This document shows, in pieces, positions 1 to 6,274 of a stretch of DNA of 30,967 nucleotides. Both the position numbers and the translations under genes were made by a program. Under the pieces are notes generated by a model that saw only the letters and a list, made by a program, of their open reading frames with translations, was not told where the DNA came from and ran no database searches. This DNA comes from Caryophanales bacterium UBA5026. Lineage in GTDB: Bacteria > Bacillota_I > Bacilli_A > RF39 > UBA660. Positions within the stretch are counted from its first letter, which is position 1; every line of letters begins with the position of its first letter. The DNA is taken from the NCBI GenBank assembly GCA_002416285.1, contig DICM01000033.1, forward strand, positions 1-30,967. The letters run 5' to 3'.

Positions 1-815
1 CTGGATATGTAGAGAATGTAACGATCAATGATAGTTACATAACAGGAAATATTAGTGGAGTCGATAGTGTTGGAGGACTGGTTGGAAACGCAACAGGAAG
101 TGTGACTGTGAACAATAGTTATACAAGTGGTAAGATCAGTGGAAATACTAGTATCGGAGGACTGGTTGGAAGTGTAACAGCTACTGGAACAATAACGAAC
201 AGTTATACAACAGGAGAAATTACAGGAACAGGAATCAGTATCGGAGGACTATTAGGATCAGGAAATACAACGAATATCACAGGAAGCTACACAACTGGAA
301 ATATAAAAGGTCAATATAATATAGGTGGATTGTTAGGAGTTACAAGCAAGGGAACAATTAACAAAGGATATGTATCAGGAACAGTCGAGGCAACGCAGAC
401 TAAAACAGGAAATGCCCAAGGTAATGGAGGAATCGTCGGACAAATATACAATGGAAGTATTAGTAATACCTATGTTGTTGGAGAAGTAAAGGCCAATGGG
501 GGATATTCTGGAGGACTAATCGGATTTAATTATTACGCAAGTACTACAAATAGTTATGTACTAGGAAAACTAACCAAGACAAATGCGATAATAGGGTATA
601 GTCTAACAGGAGTCAGTAATACCTATTGGATCAGTGAGACAACAGGAGTATACAGTAGTAGTTATGGAAGTATGATTAATTCCGTACCAGAAGCAGTACA
701 AAGAGGAAGTTATAGTGGATTTGACTTTGATACGATATGGAATATTGAAGATGGGAGTACAACCCCTTATCTAAGAGGAATGACAATTCCTTCACAAGTA
801 TATATTGGAGAGTAG
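1..815 (+). CDS. GLUG-repeat surface protein, C-terminal part (5' end outside window)
   Basis: The frame is open from base 3 to the TAG at 813-815, so this is the tail of a longer gene; a GTG at 102 is only an internal codon. The 270 visible residues are at least six imperfect repeats of about 25-35 residues built on GG(L/I)(V/L)G ... NSY(T/V)xG, the GLUG signature of secreted or surface-bound, often adhesin-like proteins. The repeats are also visible in DNA: the same 15-base block (GGAGGACTGGTTGGA) occurs at 73-87 and 158-172. The last 60 residues (FDFDTIWNIEDG, then TTPYLRGM) look like the usual non-repeat cap of GLUG proteins. There is no LPXTG or C-terminal membrane anchor, so attachment must depend on the unseen N-terminus. 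The prepilin-type protein at the other end of the window suggests one possible anchor, but that is inference. A lipoprotein gene follows 4 bases downstream, probably in the same transcript. Confidence 0.85.
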   Translation, partial: GYVENVTINDSYITGNISGVDSVGGLVGNATGSVTVNNSYTSGKISGNTSIGGLVGSVTATGTITNSYTTGEITGTGISIGGLLGSGNTTNITGSYTTGNIKGQYNIGGLLGVTSKGTINKGYVSGTVEATQTKTGNAQGNGGIVGQIYNGSISNTYVVGEVKANGGYSGGLIGFNYYASTTNSYVLGKLTKTNAIIGYSLTGVSNTYWISETTGVYSSSYGSMINSVPEAVQRGSYSGFDFDTIWNIEDGSTTPYLRGMTIPSQVYIGE

Positions 816-819
816 GTGA

Positions 820-1215
820 ATGATGAAAAAGAAAATGATGTATGGGTTACTAGTATTTCTAATGGTTAGTTTACTTATAACTGGTTGTAAAAAGTCAAAT
901 AAGAAGGAGACAATTATAGATGATAAACCGGTAACCAATGAAACAAAAGAAAATCAAGGTGATCTTAAATTCTCCAATATAAAAATCGAGAAAAAAGGAG
1001 CAACAAGTTACATTACTGGAACTGTGAAGAATGGAACAGGAAAAGAAAAAAGTTTTCAATTAGAACTTATTATGAGTAACTCAAGTAATAAACGAATTTA
1101 TGGAAGAGTTGAGACCCAAATTGACAACTTAAAAAAAGACGAAACAAGAGATTTCAGTATTTCCATAGTAGGAGATTATAGTAATGTAGATAGCTTTGAA
1201 GTTGTTGTAAAATAA
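820..1215 (+). CDS. Small lipoprotein with FxLYD-like domain
   Basis: A 131-residue predicted lipoprotein. The N-terminus is basic, then hydrophobic, and ends in the lipobox LITGC (Cys at about residue 23). A charged linker follows, and then an 80-residue beta-rich domain whose pattern (FSNIKIEKKG, TGTVKNGTGK, VETQIDNLKKDETRDFSI) resembles the FxLYD domain found in many extracellular lipoproteins of Bacillota. The gene starts 4 bases after the GLUG gene, so the two are probably co-transcribed and may work together at the surface. ATG at 820 and ATG at 823 are both possible; 823 sits better behind the GGTGA at 815-819. A terminator follows directly. The lipoprotein call is firm; the domain call is by pattern only and the function is unknown. 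Confidence 0.85.
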   Translation: MMKKKMMYGLLVFLMVSLLITGCKKSNKKETIIDDKPVTNETKENQGDLKFSNIKIEKKGATSYITGTVKNGTGKEKSFQLELIMSNSSNKRIYGRVETQIDNLKKDETRDFSISIVGDYSNVDSFEVVVK

Positions 1216-1217
1216 TG

Positions 1218-1276
1218 AAAAAAAACATCGGATTTGGAAGATATAAAATTATCTAATCAATTTAGATGTTTTTTTT
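1218..1276 (+). terminator. Rho-independent terminator after lipoprotein gene
   Basis: The outer stem AAAAAAAACATC (1218-1229) pairs with GATGTTTTTTTT (1265-1276). The loop holds a smaller inner hairpin, AGATA/TATCT. The U-tract is the 3' arm itself. It closes the GLUG-lipoprotein transcript. Confidence 0.7.
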
Positions 1277-1326
1277 GCTATAAATGAATCTTTACTATTA
1301 ATATGACAAATATAGATAAAAAAATT

Positions 1327-1335
1327 TGTTAAAAT
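1327..1335 (+). promoter_or_regulatory. Extended -10 promoter for SGNH hydrolase gene
   Basis: TGT-TAAAAT (TGN-extended -10) ends 15 bases before the GTG start at 1351. The best -35-like hexamer (ATGACA, 1303-1308) is spaced too far, at 21 bases, so the extended -10 would carry recognition. If this is the promoter, the leader is very short. Confidence 0.45.
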
Positions 1336-1350
1336 CAGATTGGTGATAGT

Positions 1351-2145
1351 GTGAAAAAGTATCTATGGATAGTAAGTATCTTCTTATTATTTCCTTTAAA
1401 TGTCGTAGCGAAGAGCTTAATTGGAATGGGTGACTCTATTACAACGGGCTATGGCGTTTCTGAAAATGAAAGCTATTTTAACTTATTATGTCAACATTTA
1501 TCAAAAGAAGGAAATTTTACTTGTGACAATTTAGCGAACAATGGATTAACCTCTACTCAGTTTCTAGAACAGTTAAAAGATGATATCGTAATTCAAAAAA
1601 TAAGAGTAGTAGATTATGTTGTCTTCAGTATAGGAGGAAATGATTTTCTACAAGAACTTATCTCTAATTTGTTCTTATACTTAAATGAAACATCTAACTT
1701 CACTAATTTTAATCAAGTAAAAAATAAACTGTTAAACAATTTAGAATTAATTTGTAAAAAATTAAAAGAAGAAAATCCCAATGTAGAGCTCCTCATTATT
1801 CCTTTATATAATCCCTATGCTACTTTACTTGAATCAAATGAAACATTAATAGCAAATTTTAAAGAAGCACAACAAGAATATGCTACTGTTGCCAAAAAAT
1901 ATGGGAAAATTCCAGAAAAAATTGGTGAAATGATTCAAGATAAAAAATATTTAAATGCAAGTGCTCAAAATTTAGATCCTCATCCTACTATTCAAGGTCA
2001 TGAATTAATTGCTAATGCTGTCGCTGAGACATTAGATGTTACATTAATTCAAGATCAAAAAATGAATTATTTTTATATCATTACTCCTATTGTTATAATC
2101 ATGATAGGAAGTTATCTAGTTTATAAAAAATTCCATAAAGTATAA
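1351..2145 (+). CDS. SGNH/GDSL-family secreted lipase/esterase-like hydrolase
   Basis: A 264-residue protein. Residues 1-20 form a signal peptide or signal anchor. Block I GDSIT has the likely nucleophile Ser29; block III is GGND (Asn97); block V is DPHP (Asp209, His211) followed by the usual GHELIANAV helix. The four catalytic positions of the SGNH fold are therefore present, which fits an ester or acyl hydrolase of the TesA/YpmR kind acting outside the membrane. A C-terminal hydrophobic segment (about 239-258) followed by YKKFHKV looks like a membrane anchor, so the enzyme may be held at the membrane at both ends. The start is a GTG preceded by GGTGAT with 3 bases of spacing. It is monocistronic. 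The natural substrate cannot be read from the sequence. Confidence 0.88.
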   Translation: MKKYLWIVSIFLLFPLNVVAKSLIGMGDSITTGYGVSENESYFNLLCQHLSKEGNFTCDNLANNGLTSTQFLEQLKDDIVIQKIRVVDYVVFSIGGNDFLQELISNLFLYLNETSNFTNFNQVKNKLLNNLELICKKLKEENPNVELLIIPLYNPYATLLESNETLIANFKEAQQEYATVAKKYGKIPEKIGEMIQDKKYLNASAQNLDPHPTIQGHELIANAVAETLDVTLIQDQKMNYFYIITPIVIIMIGSYLVYKKFHKV

Positions 2146-2163
2146 TTTATTCGACATAGTTTT

Positions 2164-2204
2164 ATCTTCCGCTATTTATATAATATATTATATGGAGGTG
2201 AGAT
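2164..2204 (+). promoter_or_regulatory. Structured leader of hsp20 that can cover its ribosome binding site (candidate RNA thermometer)
   Basis: ATCTTCC (2164-2170) can pair with GG-t-GAGAT (2197-2204), which includes the ribosome binding site just before the ATG at 2205. The enclosed segment holds a perfect 16-base AT palindrome (2178-2193), so the leader can fold as a weak stem capped by an AU-only hairpin. A TATAAT at 2141-2146 would start transcription far enough upstream to include it. An alternative TATAAT at 2179-2184 would not. The structure is visible; the regulatory role is inference. Confidence 0.3.
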
Positions 2205-2594
2205 ATGGATTTTTTCCCAAGAAGGAATTTTGATTTTGGATTTGACCTTTTTCGTGATCCGTTTGGAAAAGAAAATAATATTATGAAAACGGATATTTCT
2301 GAGAAGGAAGATAGTTATCTCTTAGAAATGGATTTACCAGGAATGAATAAGGAAGATATTATAATCGATTACCATGATGGGTATCTAGAAGTAAGTGCAA
2401 AAAAAGAAAACAGAGTAGATGAAGAAAAAGAATACATTCGTCATGAACGTATTTACGGAGAATATCGAAGAAGTTTCTATGTTGGTTCTATTGACGAAAG
2501 TTCTATTAAAGCAAAATACAATAATGGGATATTAATTGTTGAAGTTCCAAAACAACAAGTTGATGCATCAAAAAAATCGATTATAATAGACTAA
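2205..2594 (+). CDS. Small heat-shock protein, Hsp20/alpha-crystallin family
   Basis: A 129-residue cytoplasmic holdase chaperone that binds unfolding proteins without ATP. The N-terminal arm is short and aromatic, with FDFGFDLFRDPFG. The alpha-crystallin domain then runs from about residue 27 (DISEKEDSYLLEMDLPGM) to NNGILIVEVPKQ near 107-118, carrying the family marks DLPG and NGxLxIxVPK. Length is slightly below the usual 140-150 because the N-terminal arm is short. GGAGGTGA at 2194-2201 is a strong ribosome binding site. No CIRCE or HrcA operator is visible. The stop codon lies in the arm of a terminator shared with msrAB on the other strand. Confidence 0.93.
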   Translation: MDFFPRRNFDFGFDLFRDPFGKENNIMKTDISEKEDSYLLEMDLPGMNKEDIIIDYHDGYLEVSAKKENRVDEEKEYIRHERIYGEYRRSFYVGSIDESSIKAKYNNGILIVEVPKQQVDASKKSIIID

Positions 2595-2617
2595 AGGACA
2601 CTAATTAGTGTCCTTTT
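2593..2617. terminator. Bidirectional terminator between hsp20 and msrAB
   Basis: A 24-base perfect palindrome: AAAGGACACT (2593-2602), AATT, AGTGTCCTTT (2607-2616), with A/T tracts on both sides. The hsp20 stop (2592-2594) and the msrAB stop (2601-2603, minus strand) both fall in it. Confidence 0.9.
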
Positions 2618-3521
2618 CTAAATATGGAATATATTCTCCGTATCCTTCCTCGATCATTTTATCTTTAGGAATGAATCTTAGAGCAGCACTATTAATACAA
2701 TAACGTTTTCCACCTAATTTTAAAGGTCCATCATTGAAAACATGTCCTAAATGATTGTTATTCTCTTTATTTACCACTTCTTTTCGAATCATTCCATGAC
2801 TGAAATCATAGTGAGTATCCACTTTTCCACCAATCGCTTTGGAAAAACTTGGCCATCCACAAGAACTTTCAAATTTATCTGTGGAAAAAAATAATGGATC
2901 ACCAGTTTCTACATCAACATAAATTCCTTCTTCAAAATGGTTATAATAAGCATTTTGAAATGGTTTTTCCGTTCCTTTTTCTTTTAAAATATGATATTGC
3001 TCTTCTGTTAATTCTTGATTAGTTTCATGGAACTCTTTTGCTTTTTCAAAATCATTTTTAGAGATATGACAATATCCATATGGATGTTTTTCTAAATAGT
3101 CTTGATGTTCTTCTTCAGCTTTAATAAAATGACTTAAAGGACGTATTTCAATGGCAATGGGAAGATCGAACTCTTTTTGTAATTCTGATATAGAGTCTTG
3201 AATAATTTTCCCATCTTCCTCGTTTGTAAAATAAATACCGCTACGATATTGTACACCAAAATCATTACCTTGACGATTGATAGAAGTTGGATCGATAATA
3301 GAATAAAATAAATTTAATAATGAAGTAAGTCGGATTTGTTTTGGATCATACTTTATGTGAATTGTCTCTGCATGCCCACTTCCGCTACAAACCTTTTCAT
3401 AATCTGTATGTTCAGTTTTTCCATTCGCATAGCCAACTTCAGTTTCTTTCACTCCAACAATCTGATCAAAATATTTTTGTAGACCCCAAAAACAACCTCC
3501 TGCTAAATAAATATCACGCAT
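2601..3521 (-). CDS. msrAB: Fused peptide methionine sulfoxide reductase MsrA-MsrB
   Basis: A 306-residue two-domain enzyme that reduces both stereoisomers of methionine sulfoxide in oxidised proteins. MsrA (about 1-155) opens with GGCFWG, catalytic Cys10, and continues with VGYANG and the HPYGYC segment. MsrB (about 170-300) has FQNAYYNHFEEGIYVDV, SSCGWPSF and HLGHVFNDGP, and ends in RYCINSAALRF with catalytic Cys275. The structural zinc cysteines of many MsrB proteins are absent here (VETGDPLF where CG is usual), so this is the zinc-free type. The start is fixed by GGTGAT 3 bases before the ATG. It has its own promoter (3567-3595). It may appear in annotations as msrA or msrB alone. Confidence 0.95.
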   Translation of the reverse strand: MRDIYLAGGCFWGLQKYFDQIVGVKETEVGYANGKTEHTDYEKVCSGSGHAETIHIKYDPKQIRLTSLLNLFYSIIDPTSINRQGNDFGVQYRSGIYFTNEEDGKIIQDSISELQKEFDLPIAIEIRPLSHFIKAEEEHQDYLEKHPYGYCHISKNDFEKAKEFHETNQELTEEQYHILKEKGTEKPFQNAYYNHFEEGIYVDVETGDPLFFSTDKFESSCGWPSFSKAIGGKVDTHYDFSHGMIRKEVVNKENNNHLGHVFNDGPLKLGGKRYCINSAALRFIPKDKMIEEGYGEYIPYLEKDTN

Positions 3522-3566
3522 TCAATCACCCATTTTTAGTGTGTTTCAAACAGCACTTTTTATTCT

Positions 3567-3595
3567 AAAATACATGAAAAATGAGAATTAGTCAA
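3567..3595 (-). promoter_or_regulatory. Sigma-A-type promoter for msrAB
   Basis: On the minus strand TTGACT (3595-3590), 17 bases, TATTTT (3572-3567). It lies 46 bases upstream of the msrAB start and diverges from the dus promoter. Confidence 0.65.
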
Positions 3596-3627
3596 ATGAA
3601 AAATAATTGTTTCATTTTCATGAATAG

Positions 3628-3656
3628 TTGTAAAAAAAAGCAAAATAGCCTATAAT
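3628..3656 (+). promoter_or_regulatory. Sigma-A-type promoter for dus
   Basis: TTGTAA (3628-3633), 17 bases, TATAAT (3651-3656). Transcription should start near 3663, inside or at the edge of the ribosome binding site AAAGGTGAT (3661-3669), so the leader before the ATG at 3674 would be only about 11 bases. Confidence 0.75.
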
Positions 3657-3673
3657 AGCAAAAGGTGATTTTT

Positions 3674-4648
3674 ATGTTTCAAATAGGACCAATATTAATA
3701 AAAAATCCAATTGTTTTAGCTCCTATGGCCGGAATCAGCAATAGTGCCTATAGACAAATTATAAAAGATATGGGCTGCGGCTTAATTTATGCCGAGATGG
3801 TAAGTGATAAAGCAATTACTTATGGGAATCAAAAAACAATTGAAATGCTTTATATGAAAGAAGAGGAACGACCAATTTCACAACAGATTTTTGGCAGTGA
3901 TAAAGATTCGTTTGTAACGGCTGCAAAATATATTTATGAAACAATGTGTCCAGATATTATTGATATTAATATGGGATGCCCTGTTCCTAAAGTTGCGACA
4001 CGTGCTCAAGCTGGAAGTGCCTTACTAAAAAATCCGGATAAGGTTTATGAAATTGTTAAATCCGTTGTAGAAGCTGTTCCAATTCCAGTTACTGTAAAAA
4101 TTAGAAGTGGTTGGGATAGTAATAGTATAAATGCCGTCGAAATAGCAAAAATAATAGAAAAAGCAGGAGCAAAAGCAGTTGCTGTTCACCCTAGAACGCG
4201 AAGCCAAGGTTATACTGGAAAAGCTGATTGGAGTATCATCAAACAAGTAAAAGAATCTGTCAAGATTCCTGTTATTGGCAATGGAGATGTAAAAAGCTGT
4301 TATGATGCTAAACGGATGATGGAAGAAACAGGCTGTGATGCAGTGATGATTGGAAGAGGGGTTTTAGGGAATCCTTGGCTCATAAAAGAATGTGTTGATT
4401 ATCTTGATAACGGAACCATTCCAACCCCAATTTCACTTGAAGATAGAGTGAATATGCTAGAACGCCATTTCAATTTATTATTAGAAACGAAAAACGATAA
4501 ACTGGCACTTTTAGAAATTAGAAGTCATGCAGCTTGGTATCTAAAAGGAATTTCTGGTACCTCGGAATATAAAAACAGATTGTTTCAAACTAAGACAAAA
4601 GAAGAGTTCCAGCTTTTATTAAAAGAATTGAGAGAAAATATTAAGTAA
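3674..4648 (+). CDS. dus: tRNA-dihydrouridine synthase (DusB-type)
   Basis: A 324-residue flavoenzyme that reduces specific uridines in the tRNA D-loop region to dihydrouridine using FMN. The TIM-barrel landmarks occur in order: LAPMAGISN (residues 15-23), INMGCPVPKV with catalytic Cys102, VKIRSGWD, VHPRTRSQGY (tRNA/FMN contact region), GNGDV and MIGRGVLGNPW (phosphate binding). A C-terminal helical domain follows (about 245-324). I start at the ATG at 3674 because the GTG at 3665 lies within the ribosome binding site AAAGGTGAT. In many Bacilli a dusB-type gene sits before lysS; lysS is next here too but has its own promoter. Confidence 0.93.
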   Translation: MFQIGPILIKNPIVLAPMAGISNSAYRQIIKDMGCGLIYAEMVSDKAITYGNQKTIEMLYMKEEERPISQQIFGSDKDSFVTAAKYIYETMCPDIIDINMGCPVPKVATRAQAGSALLKNPDKVYEIVKSVVEAVPIPVTVKIRSGWDSNSINAVEIAKIIEKAGAKAVAVHPRTRSQGYTGKADWSIIKQVKESVKIPVIGNGDVKSCYDAKRMMEETGCDAVMIGRGVLGNPWLIKECVDYLDNGTIPTPISLEDRVNMLERHFNLLLETKNDKLALLEIRSHAAWYLKGISGTSEYKNRLFQTKTKEEFQLLLKELRENIK

Positions 4649-4684
4649 CAATTGTTAAAAACTTAACTGTAAAATTTAAGAATA

Positions 4685-4727
4685 AAGGGTAAAGTCTTAA
4701 AAATTGACTAGAATACCCTTCTTTTTT
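4685..4727 (+). terminator. Terminator after dus, overlapping the lysS promoter
   Basis: AAGGGTA (4685-4691) pairs with TACCCTT (4714-4720), followed by C and six T. A smaller inner pairing, AGTC/GACT, is present. The loop contains the -35 of the next promoter. Confidence 0.75.
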
Positions 4728-4732
4728 ATGAT
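4704..4732 (+). promoter_or_regulatory. Sigma-A-type promoter for lysS-ackA-nrnA
   Basis: TTGACT (4704-4709), 17 bases, TATGAT (4727-4732), about 30 bases upstream of lysS. The -35 lies inside the dus terminator hairpin. No T-box or other long leader is present. Confidence 0.65.
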
Positions 4733-4761
4733 AAAATAAGAAAGAGACTTAGTAATTAGAA

Positions 4762-6264
4762 ATGAGTGATAAAATGCAAGAAAGAACAGAACAAGAAATT
4801 GTAAGACGTGAAAAGATAGATACAATTCGTGAATATTGTAATCCTTACCCAGAACGTTTTGAATCAAATTATGAGATTAAAGATGCGAAAAACCTAGAAG
4901 ATGGAACAGCTAATGTAAAAGTTGCGGGTCGCATTGTTTTAATGCGTAAAATGGGAAAACTTAGTTTTTTGACGATTCAAGATATTGAGGGAAGAATTCA
5001 AGTATCGATTAAAGTAGATATGGTTGGAGAAGAAAACTATCAATTTTTCAAGGAAAATTTTGATTTGGGAGACTTTATCGGAGTAACTGGAGAAGTTTTT
5101 ACTACTCATACAGGTGAGAAGACAATTCGTGTTGATGAATTTGTTTTCTTAGGAAAAGCTCTAAGACCACTTCCTGAAAAATTTCATGGTTTAACAGATA
5201 TTGAAGCTTGTTATAGAAACCGTTATGTAGATCTTATTATGAATGAAGATACGAGAAGCCGATTCTTATTAAAATATGAATTTATTAAACAAGTACGTCG
5301 TTATTTAGAAGATAAACATTATATCGAAATTGAAACACCGGTATTAATCAATAAACCATCAGGTGCTCTAGCAAAACCATTTAAATCACATCACAATGCA
5401 CTTGACATTGATGTCTATTTAAGAATTGCCCCAGAGACGTATTTAAAACGAGCAATTGTCGGTGGCTTCACAAAAGTATTTGAATTTGCCCGTTGTTTCC
5501 GTAACGAAGGTATGGATACTACTCATTTACAGGACTTTACAATGTTAGAAGCATATTGTAGTTACTATAACTATCGTGATACGATGTCACTTATCGAAGA
5601 TATGCTAAAAACAGTAATCGGAAAAGTTTACGGTAGCTTAATGGTAAAAATAGGTGATAAAGAAATTGACTTTTCAAAAAAATGGGAAGCTGTTTCCTTT
5701 AGAGAATTATTAATTAAGTATGTTGATATCGATATCCGAGTAGCAAATACAAAAGAATTATTATTAAAAGCGATGGCAGAAAAGAATATTGCTGTTGAAA
5801 GTGAAGAAGATATTAATAGTATTGGGTTTGGTAAATTAGTAGATTTACTATATAAAAAAGTTGCACGTCCTTATATGATTGAACCAGTATTCTTAATTGA
5901 ACATCCAATTGAGTTATCACCACTTGCTAGAGCAAACGATGAAAATCCAAGTTTAACAGATCGTTTCCAATTAGTAATTAATGGTGCTGAAATCGTAAAT
6001 GCTTATTCAGAGTTAGTTGATCCACAAGAACAGTTAAAACGTTTAGAAGAACAAGCAAAACTGAATGCTGGTGGAGATGAAGAAGCGATGGTTATGGATA
6101 CTGATTACATTGAAGCAATGGAATATGGTATGCCACCTATATCAGGTTGGGGAATGGGAATTGATCGTGTAATTCAAGTATTAACAAATACTTCTAATAT
6201 TCGTGATAATGTATTATTCCCACTTATGAAACCAATTGGTAAAGAGGAAAAAGAAGAAGTATAA
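4762..6264 (+). CDS. lysS: Lysyl-tRNA synthetase, class II
   Basis: A 500-residue enzyme that charges tRNA-Lys. The N-terminal OB-fold anticodon-binding domain (about 50-140) carries VKVAGRIVLMRKMGKLSF and the QDIEGRIQV strand. The catalytic domain has motif 1 (RRYLEDKHYIEIETPVL), motif 2 (FRNEGMDTTHLQDFTMLEA) and motif 3 (GWGMGIDRVIQVLTN) near the C-terminus. Motifs 2 and 3 differ slightly from the usual forms (HLQD for HNPE, GWGMG for GLGIG) but keep the ATP-binding arginines. The start is uncertain: ATG 4762 has no clear ribosome binding site, while ATG 4774 sits behind AGTGAT with 3 bases of spacing and would remove four residues. Only 10 bases separate it from ackA. Confidence 0.96.
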   Translation: MSDKMQERTEQEIVRREKIDTIREYCNPYPERFESNYEIKDAKNLEDGTANVKVAGRIVLMRKMGKLSFLTIQDIEGRIQVSIKVDMVGEENYQFFKENFDLGDFIGVTGEVFTTHTGEKTIRVDEFVFLGKALRPLPEKFHGLTDIEACYRNRYVDLIMNEDTRSRFLLKYEFIKQVRRYLEDKHYIEIETPVLINKPSGALAKPFKSHHNALDIDVYLRIAPETYLKRAIVGGFTKVFEFARCFRNEGMDTTHLQDFTMLEAYCSYYNYRDTMSLIEDMLKTVIGKVYGSLMVKIGDKEIDFSKKWEAVSFRELLIKYVDIDIRVANTKELLLKAMAEKNIAVESEEDINSIGFGKLVDLLYKKVARPYMIEPVFLIEHPIELSPLARANDENPSLTDRFQLVINGAEIVNAYSELVDPQEQLKRLEEQAKLNAGGDEEAMVMDTDYIEAMEYGMPPISGWGMGIDRVIQVLTNTSNIRDNVLFPLMKPIGKEEKEEV

Positions 6265-6274
6265 GGAGGTACAA

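Noticed and set aside
1..600. CRISPR array or tandem repeat element at the window start
   Set aside because: The spaced similar blocks are codon-level copies of GLUG protein repeats with variable spacing, not identical direct repeats with spacers.
3341..3568. Plus-strand ORF of 75 codons over the start of msrAB
   Set aside because: It is antisense to a well-supported MsrA domain, has no ribosome site, and its translation is low-complexity His/Phe/Leu.
3665..3676. GTG at 3665 as the start of dus
   Set aside because: The GTG is part of the ribosome site AAAGGTGAT; the ATG at 3674 is correctly spaced.
4733..4761. T-box leader before lysS
   Set aside because: Only about 25 leader bases lie between the predicted start of transcription and the gene, and no T-box sequence is present.
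6236..6274. Longer start for ackA at 6236
   Set aside because: It would overlap lysS and pass over AAGGAGGT; MKVLSVNAGSSS is the standard family start.
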